64,000 nt of DNA from the NCBI GenBank assembly GCA_013398175.1, contig VZRZ01001227.1:376787-440786 (forward strand), in the 5' to 3' direction. The notes beneath the pieces were generated by a model that searched no databases, was not told the origin of the DNA, and was given only the letters and a program-made list of their open reading frames with translations. A program made the position numbers and the translations under genes. This document shows positions 24,103 to 36,599 of this stretch, piece after piece. How positions within the stretch are numbered: position 1 is the stretch's first letter; every line of letters starts with the position of its first letter. This DNA comes from Climacteris rufus. Taxonomy: Eukaryota > Chordata > Aves > Passeriformes > Climacteridae.

Positions 24103-25860
24103 CATAGGTCCTTATTAATATCTGTAACAACACTTTTAAGATTCTGAATCAGTTCCTTGGTGTTTGAGTTGGGATCCATGGGGTATACATGAATCAGTGG
24201 CATATGGAGGTCTGAAGTTTCCTTTAGCTCTGGCAGTACCTGTGAAATGGTGTCATGAACTTTCTTAAGCTCAGCACACAAGGCAAGTGTGTTACCCTGC
24301 TTTTGAGTTCCCCTTGGCTGTTGTCTCCTCAGAATGGATCTGGTTTTCTTTCTTTAAAACAATGACTTCTGACACCTGCTGCTTCTGTGCCAAAGGGATC
24401 ATCATCCTCCTTGGTTTGATAGCACTTTTGGATCTCTGTTCTCTCTCGTGGGAGGGCTCATTTGTTCTGCCCTGAGAGTGCCTGCTCCATGCTCCCTTTC
24501 TGCTGTGTTGCTCAGGCAAGGTCCTGCTTCTCATGCAACTTCACGTTTCTTAGTTGGGTGTTTTCTCCCTGCCTCAGTGTACTGGCTGGTGTGGGAGACA
24601 CCCATTTCTGCTCATCCTGTTACAGCCATGGCCTGGACAGCTGGCTCTAGGTTTGAGGAGTTCTTTGTCCCCAGGAGTTTCTTTTGTGCTGGTTCCAAGC
24701 CATGGCCTGGCCTCAATGCTGTGTGAGCCTCTCTGCACTGGCCTAGCCCAGCAGTGTCTGCAAGACTGGCCAGGAACTGGTGCTTTATTCTGTCTTTGAT
24801 TTCTAATCCTTGTTCCCAGTCTGGCAGTAAGGCTTAATTAAGCCCATAGCTCCTTCCTGAGTCGAACAACCAAAGGAATGGGAACAATCAAGAGGAAACT
24901 TCCTGTCAAGTGTAGGTGTAAATTCTCAGACCACCTTGTCCACAGCATGTCCCTCAGAGCCTTACTGAGGTCAGGAGGCAGACAGCAAGTTCTGCAGCAT
25001 CATTTCCTCATCCAGACATTGGCCAAGAGTGTGTTCCAGTTTCCAGACTGGTGTCCCTGACCCACTTCTTTCTTGGGTGGCAGCTAAAGCCAGCTCACTG
25101 CAGGGGCAACAGCTGTGTGACATAGGCATGTTTCTGCTTAGCTGTTTCTTCCAGCAGTCATAGGAATCTCCCAAACTTCTGGGCCTGAAGCTGAAGAAAT
25201 GAGTTTGTGAGCCTCAATAAGCCTGACAGTTGGATAGTGGGGAGGGCAGCTCTTGGAAGTGGATCCTAGCCCAAGGGCTCTGCCATATGCTCCTTATGTT
25301 CTTGGCTTTTGCCTTATGTTTCTGGTACATCTTTTGAGTCTGGACAGTGAAAAGCTGTCACTTTGTAGTCAAGGTTATCACCCCGATGCCAACGGCCTGC
25401 CCTCCCTCTTGCTCCATCTCAGAGTGCTTCCATGGCTTCCATGCTCTCCCTCTGCTTTCTCTAGCTGCTGTGCACCCTTAGCACCCCAGCTGTCATGGTA
25501 AAGTCTGTGTTTGGGCCTTAGACTCTTTCTGCTGGAAGCAACTGCTGCCTGAACTGCACTTCTGTGAGCAACTCTCAACATCTCTCAGCCCCTAAACAAG
25601 GTGATGAGAAGTGCCAAATTCCCTTCAGGGATCCAAATTCTTACTTTTTCCTCCTTCACCTTCGTTATCCAGTCCTTGTTACCAAGTACCTGGCAGCAGA
25701 GTTGTAGGTGGGGATCTGCAGAGCTTGGATTTGAGGAAGGATACCATGTTTGTGGGAGCAAGGCTCAGGGGAGCTGTGGGTGGCATTGTTCAATGCTCCT
25801 AGTACTGTTCTTGAGGCTGCTTACTTGTGGATGGGTGAAGATGCTGTGAATAATAATTTG
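24103..25860 (-). pseudogene. Possible degraded coding-like sequence (unidentified)
   Basis: Read on the minus strand, this intronic stretch contains several protein-like open pieces in different frames, broken by stops. The clearest, near 24093-24281, is charged and helical with ELKKVHDTISQVLPELKE. Another, near 25130-25200, contains LQLQAQKFGRFL. I do not recognise the parent protein. The CR1 fragment and a T14 run lie just beyond its left end, which would be the 3' end of a retrocopy. It may equally be ordinary intron sequence. Confidence 0.25.
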
Positions 25861-26178
25861 AAAGCTCTTTTTTTGTGATTGAAGTAGTTCATCTCATTCC
25901 TGCTTTCATAGTTCCTCTAGAGATTTTGACCTTTGGATTGAGAGAATGGAGGGTCTGGAACCCTATCTGTTAAGTGCAGATGGCTGAGGTGTGTGTACAC
26001 TCCATGAATGCTTAAACTGAAAACCAAACAAAGACACTAGTTGTGCAAGAACACCAGTGGTATAAATGCTTGAGGACTGTGTGGTTTTGACTGATGATAA
26101 ATAATCTTTTCTTGTACACAAAAAAAAAATCCCAAACTGGATTAGATAAACTTTATTTGGTGTGTCCTGTTCTTACAG

Positions 26179-26257
26179 AAAACTTCCCCCTTCCTGATCT
26201 GGTGTCTGAGACTAGCACTGGTGTGGAAACCACAGCCAATAGTAGCACTTCCCTGAG
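26179..26257 (+). CDS. RALGAPB: RALGAPB exon, window exon 15
   Basis: The acceptor is tgttcttacag and the donor gtaaga. This short exon encodes r673-r698, including ENFPLPDLVSETSTGVETTA, and leaves two bases of an Arg codon. Confidence 0.94.
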
Positions 26258-26670
26258 GTAAGACCACTCTTACTTTTCATTATTGATTCCTTAGTGGACT
26301 ATTTTTTGGTTGAAAAAATGAAAGCTTTTCATATCACTGCAGATAAAGCATAAATTAAAGAAAAGAAAATATGAAGTTTTATCTGAGTCTGTGATGAGCC
26401 TCCCTCCTGACTGGCTCCCTCGTGAGGTGGTTAATGCTGTGTACACACTGTGCCCTGGCTGCAGGGTTCTCCAGTCTTGTAGGGAGAGAGCACAGGCACA
26501 GCATAACTGACAGAGCCTTTCTGAGGGTCCAGAGCTTGCCCCAGGATCCTGCATTAGCCATGAGGCATTTTCAAACTTCCCTTTAACACTTAAAGTAGTC
26601 ATTTTTCTTCTATAGATTAATTGAAACAGTGCTTTAAAACTGATTTAACAATAGTGTTTTTTCGCTTAAG

Positions 26671-26819
26671 ATCTACCATTCCTGAGAAGGAAGTTCCTGT
26701 GATCTTCATCCATCCTTTAAACACTGGCTTATTCAGGATAAAACTACAAGGAGCAACTGGGAAATTCAACATGGTTATCCCACTGGTGGATGGAATGATA
26801 GTCAGTAGAAGAGCTCTTG
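26671..26819 (+). CDS. RALGAPB: RALGAPB exon, window exon 16 (end of GAP-like domain)
   Basis: The acceptor is tttttcgcttaag and the donor gtaagc. It encodes r699-r748 with EKEVPVIFIHPLNTGLFRIK and GKFNMVIPLVDGMIVSRRAL, the last part of the GAP-like domain, and leaves one base of a Gly codon. Confidence 0.95.
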
Positions 26820-28261
26820 GTAAGCTAAAGGGTTTTAGGAATGTTTGTGTTTGGGTTTATTTGGTTTTTTTAATAGCAGTTTATCTGCAAAGGACATGGT
26901 CTGGAATGTTACTTGGAAAAAGAGTTGGGCAATGCTGAACAAATGAAAGCCACGCTTTTTGCAACAGCAGAGGGAGCAGGTGGGCAGCACTGGGCTGCCA
27001 GGATAGCAGGACAGAGGGTTGGAACTAGGAAGGGCGCCTGTTCAGATAGGAGAGATCTGAAATGGGACCCCAATGTTTAGCACAGAGAACCAAGGTGCTG
27101 TCAGAGGGTACTGTGGGGTTTGTTACTGTGCTGGCACACTCTGTGTTCCTTCTGGTTTAGAAGCCAGATAGGGATTAAAACCACAGCAGCTGAGGATTTT
27201 CTAAGGTGTTCAATAAAAATCCCTTGCAGGCATGTGTTAGCAGGGGTCCATGTGTGCCTTCTGCCTTTTCCTCTGATCCTGGGTGGATTCATAGATCTGT
27301 CTTGGTATTGCTGCTACTTGGCTTCAGTACCTGGGGATTGCACACAGCAAGAGCAGTTCCCAGGACAGAGTAAAATGGACTAATGAGCATTAGGACACCT
27401 GTACATAACCATAAAGCTGCTGTTGTAGAAGGCTGTTGGAGGTGACTTTCAGGTTCTGGGATTTGCATGTTTAGTTCAATGATTGGCAAATTGAAGCCAG
27501 ACCTGGGCCCTTAAATAACATCTATGGATTCAACTGATGACTGACTTTTACTCAAAAATAATCAGGTATGTTTTCCTAGAATCAGGCTTGTTTTTCAGCT
27601 GCATCAGGACTGTTAATGTAGTGAAATTTATCTTGTCTCCAAGTTCAGCAGATGTACTTTGTGTGCAGTCAGGTCCTCTCAAGGAGGGAGACTGTTTCTG
27701 CCTGTAAGAAAGAGCCTGTGAAACAGCAAAGGGGGTAAGGGACCCTTACTTCCTTAGAGGCATAGGAATTTCATTTCAGCATAAAATAAGATAAAGTTCA
27801 CTGCCAGCTTTTGAATGCTACTTCTTGCATTCCCCACCTCCCTCCTCCTCCCTCCATGTCCAGCAGTGTGAGTGACAGAGGGGTGACAACAGTGGCAAAG
27901 CAATGAGGGAAAGAGAAACTTGTTTGCAGCCACAACCCATCAGGTTGTGTTCATGCCATTTCCAAGGGGAAGGCTCTGCAATTCCTACTGGGAAAAAGTA
28001 CTGACAGGTACTTTTTTCATTCTCAGGGCTCCCCTGGCATTACCTGGTGTGACCTTGAGGTCCACATGCATGGCATGGCCAGGGCTGTGGTACTGTGATT
28101 CTTGTGTTGGCTGCCCTGGATTTGCCCACTTGTCCCAAGGATGCTGTTGCAGGCAGCTGCTTGGCTCTGGCAAAGCAGAGAATCCTCCACCTCCTCCAGC
28201 CAGTTTAGGGTACCACTGAGTGAGTCCCTTTCTTCATTTTTTACAGTGAAGATCCTTACAG

Positions 28262-28564
28262 GCCTGTAGCCAGGTGGGGGTTGGTCTCTTTCTCCAGGCA
28301 GCAGCTGACAGAACGAGAGGACACAGTCTTAAGCTGCACCAGGGGAAATATAGGTTGGATATTAGGAAAAGGTTTTTCATGGAAAGAGTGGTAAAATACT
28401 GGAATTGTCTGCCTGGGGAGGTGGTGGAGTCACCATCCCTGGATGTGTTTAAAAAAGATTGGACATGGCACTCGGTGCCATGGTTTAGTGGAGGTGTTAG
28501 GGCTTGATGTTGGGTTGGACTTGATGATCTTGAAGGTCTCTTCCAACCTAGTGATTCTGTGATC
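28262..28564 (+). mobile_element. CR1 LINE 3' fragment (intronic)
   Basis: Plus-oriented CR1: gccaggtgggggttggtctc, ttggatattaggaaaagg, then ggttggacttgatgatcttg, ending near gtgattctgtgat. It is well preserved at the 3' end and sits about 170 bases before the last coding exon. Confidence 0.9.
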
Positions 28565-28733
28565 ATGGCTGTCTGTTATCATCTGCTCCTAGAGAAAAGT
28601 TCTTGACTTGGTGGTGCTGAACATCTCCCCTAGGTGTAGGTGGGACAGAACTCAAACTTGGTTTTGGCTGGGAAGCCAGCAAAGGGGTGCAGGATTGAAT
28701 TTAAACTTGATTCAAATGTTACTTCTTTTTCAG

Positions 28734-28927
28734 GTTTTTTAGTGAGACAGACAGTAATAAATATTTGTCGGAGAAAGAGGCTGGAAAGTGATTCCTACAA
28801 CCCCCCCCATGTCCGCCGAAAACAGAAGATAGCAGACATTGTCAATAAATACCGGAACAGGCAGCTGGAGCCGGAGTTTTATACCTCGCTTTTCCAGGAG
28901 GTTGGGCTCAAGAACTGCAACCCCTAG
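28734..28927 (+). CDS. RALGAPB: RALGAPB last coding exon, window exon 17
   Basis: The acceptor is acttctttttcag. It encodes r749-r812 and TAG. The C terminus is basic (RRKRLESDS, HVRRKQKIADIVNKYRN) and ends YTSLFQEVGLKNCNP, essentially the human RALGAPB end. Preservation up to the stop argues that the gene is functional. Confidence 0.96.
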
Positions 28928-31900
28928 GTCATTATCCTTCCAGGATAATTAGATCAGAGCTTGGTGGCTACACTAATGAAAACAGTTAAAAAACAACAAC
29001 AAATTTCCTCAGCCCTCCGGAATTCAGGAAATCATGTTCTAGCACAAGTCAGCAGATACCATGTGGGAGGAATGAGAAATGAATCCAAAACATTGCAGTT
29101 GGGATATTGACTTGATTCACTTACCCTCAAAAGATTACTGAATTCCAGTCTTCCTGGATGCTAGCAAAATAATTTCTTTACCCAGTCATCCTTTCCAGAC
29201 TAATTAGGAACTGTAGGTGTCTCATTCTGAGGGGAAAACAATCAAAGTAAAGCCATCTCTGCATATGAGGATGGAAACAAGAATGCAAACAAACCTGCCA
29301 TTAGACACCTTGCTGCCCCATGTGTCCAAGGGGAAGGGAGCAGCCTCTCTCCTTGGAGGAGAAGTCTGTTTCAGAGCACTAACTTTCCCTGCAAGAACTT
29401 CAGAGACATTTTCAGGCCCCTTTCATTGCTCAGCAGAAGATCTTCACTGCTTGTAACCCATCTGTGTACCAGAAGCAAGGGGAGGAAGATTGCTTGGAAA
29501 CATGAGGCCCTGAAATCCAAAGCCCAGATGCTGTATGTGGCCAGTCCCTCCAGAGCTCCGAGTGAGTCCATCTGCATACGAGATGTGTTCTGCTGACAAC
29601 AACCCCACCTGAAATTAGCTGACTTTCCAACAGGTGTTGTTATTGGATAAGAGCTTTTGGTTATATAAAAGCGAGGTTATTACTTTCAAGTCTGTTGCAA
29701 AATGTCACCTTTAATTTCAGTAGCTTGATTTTATTTTTTTTATTTTTTTTTTATGCAACTACTTAATTTATTTTGAAGTGTCTGTATCACCTACTCATCA
29801 TTTCCATAAAAAACATAAATATCACTTGCCTTCCACTGGATTGAAATCTGAGATTTCGGGACTGCCTCCTCCCTGTTATTTATAGCATGAGCAGTTTTTG
29901 CAGCTTCTACAACACTTTCCAGAAGCTCCTGTTAAACAGACTGAACAACTCAAAAAGAAAATTCAAGAATTTTTTTTCCCATTAACTTCAATTCCATGAA
30001 AGCCCCTTTGGAGTTATAACTGCCCATTGTTTTGAATCTCCTGTACGCTCACACACTCGGCAGCAGTGCTTCCCTTCCCCCTAGGTCAGGATTTCTCCTT
30101 TTCATCCTGTGGCTTTGACATATTCAGGACTGAAGGGATGTGCTGGGAGAAGACATTTACAGCTACAGGTGTGATCCTGGGATGTGAGAGGTGCAGTGGG
30201 CACGGGCAGCCCTGGGAGCACCTCCGGCTCCCGGCGCGTCCTCGCTGGCGTCGCAGCAGTGAATCGGAGCTGGCACTCCTGGGGAGGTGCAGCCTGGCAG
30301 CAGCAGGGATCCTTAACCTTGCAGCACCAGGTATTGCAAGAGGATGAGCATTAGCAGGGGTCTGGGGAGCTCCCCACATTATTTCCAAAGTGGTTTTTAT
30401 AAGCTGTGCTGTGCATTGCAGTAACACCTGTCAGGCATTGAATTTTCAGAGCTACTTTTTGCAACCGTTCTGACCTGAAGCAGTCTTAACTGTTCCATTA
30501 CAACTTCACCTGCCAAGGACAGACCTTGCTCCTGGCTTTCCATGTGGTTTTTCACAAAGAGCTCATGGAAACACAGGTCCCTAAAAATACATGTGAAATG
30601 ACTTTCAGGTGGTCAACCAAGGGGGTTTTGGCCATGTGCTTGTTGCAGGAAACAAGTGCACTGACTTCTCAACTCAGGAGCTCTGGAATTTGGTCCAGAT
30701 GAATAAAAAGTGAAAAAATGAAACCACCCAAAGAAAACTCTTGTAGCAGGATGCGTGCTGGCTGGCCCATACCTGTGTGCTGCCCAGGTGGCATGGGGCA
30801 GGAGGAGCCCTGAGGCAGCATTGGGGTGTGTTGGCCAAGCTGTGCAGGGAACTTGGACAGCCTCATTCCTCTGCCAAACTCTTGCCAGGTGCAATTTAAT
30901 GCACAGATGCTAAATTTACCCACACTGTGTATGTACCTGTTGGATCTAATTAATGGCCAAGCACACTTGAGTCCACTGGTTTAAAAGGCCTGAGCAAATC
31001 ATGTGTAACCAATAAACATCCTGAGCAATCCTGTGTCTGCACCCCTGTAGTGTAACAGCAAGCCCAGGTGCCACAGTGCCCTGGGTGCTGCAGCACGGAG
31101 CTGCACTGCTCTCGGGCAGTCAGGAGCACTCAGGGATGCAGAGATGGGCATTGGGGCCAACCCTCAGGGGTTTCTGGCAGGGATAGCCAGGTGCACTGCC
31201 TGAAGATTCACATTTTTTTGAAAAGGCCTGTGCTTGGCTGAAGGGTTGTCTTGGGCCTATTTCCATGTTCATCTAAAGGCACCCGTGGTAGCAGTTCAGC
31301 TCTGTGAGCCATAGGGTTTGGCAGGAGTGTGGAAAGAAGGGAGCTGAGGCCCATTGTGGCTGCTCCCAGTGCCAGGGGATGGCTGTTTAGAACATCAGTT
31401 GAGCTGCAGAACCAGGTGGTGAGCAGGTTACACTCTGGTGGTGTGGCCTGGCTGTAGGTGGTCGGATCTGCTCTCTGGAAAGGTGAACCTTCAGGAAAGT
31501 CCCAGTTCAGTATAAAAACGTTGTGGTGCAGAAATGCACTGCCATCCCCTTGGTTTGGATGCCAGTCACAGCAGTGGGCACTGTGGGCAGAGCTGTGCCA
31601 GTGGAGGGTGCCTGCAGGGACTGTCACTTCTTTCCCTGGACATAGAGAGGTTTCAGGCTTCACAACAAAATGCACACCACCAATTTGGGAATTGTATCTC
31701 CTGTCAAAGACTGGACAAACTCCAGTGGCTTTAGCTTAGTTCAATGTACACTCTTGAGATCTTTTCCCTAAGGGGTCAGAGAAAATGAGGTTTATTTCCA
31801 CGGTGATTGCTAGAGTTAGTCAAGAATCCAGATTTTTTTTACATCACAAACTTCTGCATAGAGTTTCTGACTTGATGCTTGAGTGGCTTGGGTCAGCATC

Positions 31901-32755
31901 CCTCTCCATTGGAGGGGATGAGCACTGACCCCCCCCACTGACCTGCATATAGGTGACACTGAGCTGCAAGTGTTCCACAATTACTGTTTCTTTTCATCAA
32001 ACCTTTCAGCTGGGGTTCATAATACTGTTTAACAGAGCAGGAGGTGACCACTGTCACCTTGTTAAACAGTGTTGAAATTTCATTTTAGTACCTTAATAGA
32101 GACTTCTAAAGAAAGGCATTTCTTTTAAAGGTACTTTAAAATAGGCATTAGAACCTTAGAGCAAGCAGGAGAGGGGGAGGACAGTGCCTGTGGAAATTGG
32201 GGTGTCTGGGTGTGTGAGGCCACAGGGAGCAGCAGCCTGGGCTGCTCCTGGGCTGTACCTGCTGGGTTCTCCATAGGTCACAGTGTTTCTTTCCACAAGG
32301 TTCTGCATGCCCAGAAGAGGAGAGAACAAAATTTGAGCCTCACAGACAAATTCGATGGGATTTCATGATTGTGTAATTGAGTGATACCTTGAAGGCAAAC
32401 ACAGCCCTTTTCCCTGTGGATTTAGCAGGAGCAATTAGAAGTGAGAACGCCAGATATCATGTGCTTCAATCATAGACAATTTGTATGAATTCCTGTATGT
32501 TGCCAAGACATGAACTTTTTGTTCTTATTGTATTTTTCTGTAAATATTCCTGGCGCTAAGTTGTAAAGTAAAGGCAAAATGTAAATATGAAGATGTGAAC
32601 TATGTTCCCTTGTCTCTAGTACTTTATCTCTTACTTGTTTAGGGAAGGCACACAAAGGCTTGTTTGTATTTATGCCAATTCTTTGTCCAGGAGAAACACA
32701 TCAAATATTGAATGTAACACAATTAGTCCAATAAATTTTAAAGATTCTTATCTAG
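28928..32755 (+). other. RALGAPB: RALGAPB 3' UTR (right limit inferred)
   Basis: The region after the stop has no further exon structure, is fairly AT-rich, and carries AATAAA hexamers at 30702-30707, 31011-31016 and 32730-32735. A UTR of about 3.8 kb is typical for this gene. The last 300 bases are AT-rich with UTR-like texture, including two TGTAAATA Pumilio-type sites. Which signal is used cannot be decided from sequence alone. Confidence 0.6.
32730..32735 (+). terminator. Candidate distal polyadenylation signal
   Basis: A canonical AATAAA lies 3.8 kb after the stop, followed by T-rich sequence. It is the last canonical hexamer before the base composition changes to GC-rich intergenic DNA. 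Earlier AATAAA copies at 30702 and 31011 are alternative proximal signals. Confidence 0.5.
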
Positions 32756-35555
32756 TAACTTTGCCCTAGTCAATTTTTAGTATTTTCCAAGGTCTTGGTT
32801 GAAATTCTCCAGTAGAGATGTCTTCCAGGACAACAGCAGACAGGGGTAGCAGAATTGCACGCTCTCTGCACCTCAGGAGCTCTGGGAACAGTGAGATTCA
32901 TAGGTAAGGAAATCACATTGCATCTCAACAGCGTGGGGAGTGAAAACGTGGAAGAATGGCTTTTGAAGTGAGCCTGATGCTCCTGCAGTGCCAGCGTTCT
33001 CCAGTCACTCCATGTGCTGCTTCCCATCTGTGCTGTGGGTCCTGTGGTGCAGCCACTCCGGACACCCACCCAGGACAGGGAAACTGCTGGGATGAAGCTG
33101 TGAGCTTCAGATGTGGGGCAGAGTCCTGTGAGGGTGAGGGCTCTGCTGTCCAGGCAGAGGGGAGAGGATGTGACTCCTCAGCTCTGGATTCAGAGAGGAG
33201 CAGCAGTGGGGGAGGGCCCTGTGTCCCATGGGGGTGATGCACCCAGCAAGCCCTGGGGAATCAGGCCGAGTTAGAGAGAAGATTTGTCAGTGCCATCCAG
33301 CCAGAACCCCATGGACCATCTCTGAGGCCCCTAGGGAGGGGCTGAGTTCCTACTGTGGGTTCCCTGGGTCAGGGCTGCAGGAGCTGTGTGTGTCTGTGCT
33401 TCCTGCTGTGGTGCAGGGGCCCGGTGGTGGCCCTGGGCTTTCACCTTTGCAGCAGCTCTGGTGCCTTTCCCAAGCTGCTCACCCTCAATGTACCTGAAGA
33501 CTGGAACAAAAGCAGTGAAGTGACTGCTCCAGAAACCTCAAGCTGGGATATGTGAACATCTGTTTACCTGCTGGCTCAATCTGTGGTAACTTCAGCTAGT
33601 ACCATCTGCCCAAGCTCCTCACCATGATGCTTCAGGCAAGGTTAAGGCAGATCCCACAGTGATCTCTGAAAAACCAAAAAAGTAAGCTATAAAAAGTTAA
33701 ATTATCTTCCTCTGTAGTCCCAAAGCGCAGGGCCAGGGGTAGGAAGGGCATTCTGGGGCTGGTTTGGAGCGTGATGCTTTCTTCTTCCCTATGAAAGAAG
33801 CAAAAGGCCCTGACAGAGCAGTCCAGCCTCTCCCAGGGGCTGAGGACCCTTGGCTGTTCGTGCTCTGTGTCCTGCCCACTGGTGCAGGTTTCTTGCTCAC
33901 TGTGGGCTGCTGGCTGCTGCTTTTCCAGTGGCCTTTCCCCAGTTCTCATTTTGTTGAGTGAGGTTCTGGTCATGCTTGAGCCATGCAGGGAGCAGCTTTC
34001 AGTCGATGTCTGCACCTCCTGCAAAAGCCTCTCCTTTGCTGTGGTTGCCCTAACACAAGTTTTCAGCCCAAAGTGGCCAGGCTCTGTCCCTGGATAAAGG
34101 AAGTGCAGGCAGTCTGCTGGCAGGTCACCCAGTGGCCCAGATCCCTCCTGCCACATGAGGCACCTGGGTGCCATGGACTCATCCTGTCCCAGTGCTGGGC
34201 ATCCTGAGCTGCTGCCCAGCCTTCTCTTTCCCGAGTTTTAGTGAAAATCTGGCAGACTGAGCCTTAGGTATATTCCCCCTTGCTGAGCTGTGCCAGTGAG
34301 CCTAGCGGTGTGTGTGGAGCCTGGTCACAGCAGCCCCTGAAGCTCCAGAGGTGCTACACGCGGCCCCGGCGCTGCGGGGAGTGCGGTGGCAGCCCCGGCT
34401 GCGGGAGCGCCTGGCACGGCCGCTCGGAGGGGCAGCTCCGGCAGCACCAGGGGCCGGGAGGGGCTGAGCGCAGGGAGGAGCGATGTTGAGGAGGGATCAC
34501 TCACTGCTCAGCTGTTCTGGGAGGCTGGAAATCTCACTCGAGACCTTGGATTGGAAGTGGGTCTCCATCAGCCAAGCCTGTGGAACAGGTGGTGGTTGGC
34601 AGATGGGGACTGTGTGGGAAACAACCTTCATCTATGAGCACAGGAACTCAAAGGCAACTCCCATGGCTCTCTGGCCTCCAGCTCCTCAGGGCAGGAGGGC
34701 CCAGCTGGGAGCAGCCCCGAGCAGCCCCTTGGTTTCTGTGGAAGGCCACACAGGCCCCACAGGTGTTCCATTCCACATGAGTGGGGGGAACTGGCAAGAT
34801 TGCTGCAAGAACAGGAGTAATAAATCCAGGGAGAAGGCAGGAGTGGCCGCAGCAGGAAGCAGCCCAGGGATGGTTGATCTTTCCCTCTGCCACAGCCAGA
34901 AATTAGAATTAACTTTTAATTTGCTGTTAATGAAGGGGAGCTGCTCTATGGAGCACACAGCAGCTGGCTGCACCCCATGTCAAGCAGTGGGGCAGCTTTG
35001 CCACAGGAATGTACAGGAGATGACTCCTCACCAGTGCCTCCTGTTATCTTCATCAGCTTAATTCCTATAAACTTCCTGGGGAAGCAGAAGCATGGCACAT
35101 TGACACCCAAGATGCCTGCTCTCCTTGCAGCATGTCTGGTTTTGACCACAAATGAAGCCAAATTGCAGCACAGATCATTTTCCAGGGTGAAATGTAATGT
35201 AGTTACTTCTTGGAACTGAGAAAATATTGTTTGGCTGCCAGCAGTGAACACATGTCTGTCAGGAGGAGGGGAAGAGGCTGAAGGTGGAACTGGGCTGAGC
35301 CATGGATGCTGCTGAGAGGGCGTGCTCAGGCACTGGTGGTGTCCCTGGGCTGTGCTGGTGCTGCCAGAGCATCCCATGTCAGTGCCCCCAGTGTCTCTGG
35401 GCCACGAGTGCTCTTGGCATGTCCTTGGTGACACTGGGCTGCCCAGTGGCCACATTGACTGGGTACCCCAGGGTCGTGAGGGTCACTGGGCATCCTGGGG
35501 TGTGGGTCAGGTCATCTCCATGACAATGTCACAGCATCATGGAGGAAGGCAGCAT

Positions 35556-35569
35556 GTTGCCATGGCAAC
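35556..35569. promoter_or_regulatory. Perfect RFX X-box palindrome
   Basis: GTTGCCATGGCAAC is a perfect 14-bp palindrome identical to the optimal dimeric RFX-family X-box. An 8-bp inverted repeat (ctccatga / tcatggag, 35516-35523 and 35537-35544) lies just upstream. No nearby transcription start is recognised, so the target is unknown. Confidence 0.55.
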
Positions 35570-36599
35570 CAGGAGCATCCCAGGGGGCTTTTGGCTTTTC
35601 ATGCTGCTTTGGGGATTCACCTTATGTCCACTGGGGATGCCCTCCAGAAGCTGTGGGCAGCACCCAGGGCACGACAGGAGCTGGATGGAGGCTCACCTGG
35701 GTGCAGGTGAGGTTTAAACCTCTTATCTGCTTCCTGCAAGAGCCATGAGAATTTCTGCTTTGTTATATTTACTTTTATAAATTATAATGAATATGAATAT
35801 AGTCATATTAAAAAGCATTATATTTATTATATTTCTTCTGTACCAAAAGCACCCACCCTGCACACAGGGCCCAGCTGTGCCCAGCAGAGTGTGATGGGAA
35901 GAGGCGACATTCTGCAGCTCTGGGCTTAGACCAGTGACTCTTATAAAGGTGTTACTGGGAAGGCAGAGATGGGCCAGTCCATCTCCCCTGCTGACTGCAC
36001 CCAGAGCTGGTCCCAGTGGGACGGGAAGGGCCGTGGCCATTGGCATCTCCCCCTTGGCAGAGGCTGCTCTTGGGTGGCAAAGGCTCCTCTGCCCAGTGCA
36101 GAGCCCACGCAGAGCAAGGGCGTCCCAGGGGGGCCGGGGCTGTGGGGCCTGCATTTGGTGCTGGTGGTCAGTGCCACAGGGGTCCTGGCCTACCTCCCAT
36201 CGTGTCTCTGTCCCATCCCCAGGCTGGGGTTTGAATGCCCCACATCCTCAGAGGCATCCTGCCGGGAGCTGGTGTGTGCCAGCGTGTGCCCTTCTGCCAT
36301 CCTGGGGTCCCACACCCCCCACGCCCCCCTGCAGACTGTGGGGAGCCCTAGGGCTCCCTACCCAGCCCCCCAGCCAGCCCGGGGGGTGCTCTGCTGGGAC
36401 TCCTCTGGCTGGGACCCTTCTGCCCAGGCCCTGGGGTGCTGCTGGCACAGGCTGAGGGCTGGGAGGGCTGGGGGGTCCAGGGCAGCCCCTCCATGGTGCT
36501 CCAGCCCCATCGCAACAGAGGCAACACCGAGTCAGGGCTGGGACACGTGTTCCTCCAGGCAGGGCTCAAGGCCCAGTGCCCTCATGCTCCCCCAGCAGC

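Larger units (their letters stand above)
1..28733 (+). other. RALGAPB: RALGAPB introns: general content
   Basis: The introns are AT-rich and mostly without recognisable elements beyond those listed separately. Homopolymer T-runs lie at 5245-5259, 13864-13878, 19733-19749 and 23892-23905, and an A10 run at 26120-26129. Pure AT stretches lie near 7385-7440 and 17478-17540. A short imperfect duplication (gaatacaagtata at 8473 and 8495) is present. No intronic tRNA or snoRNA could be recognised by eye. Confidence 0.6.
1..32755 (+). other. RALGAPB: RALGAPB gene, 3' part (17 coding exons plus 3' UTR)
   Basis: This is the beta subunit of the Ral GTPase-activating protein complex. In known biology it is the non-catalytic partner of RALGAPA1 or RALGAPA2; the complex stimulates GTP hydrolysis on RALA and RALB in the cytoplasm. 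Seventeen exons with AG/GT borders join in one frame into 812 codons and a stop, matching my recollection of the human protein (about 1,494 residues) from about residue 683 to the end. Below, r1 is the first complete codon in the window. The Rap/Ran-GAP-like domain should span roughly r467-r710. No frameshift or internal stop was seen. The start codon and N-terminal half lie left of the window. The right limit is set by the last AATAAA of the 3' UTR and is approximate. Confidence 0.95.

Noticed and set aside
33632..34174. 180-codon minus-strand frame
   Set aside because: Reasonably protein-like composition but no known motif, promoter or splice context; probably chance.
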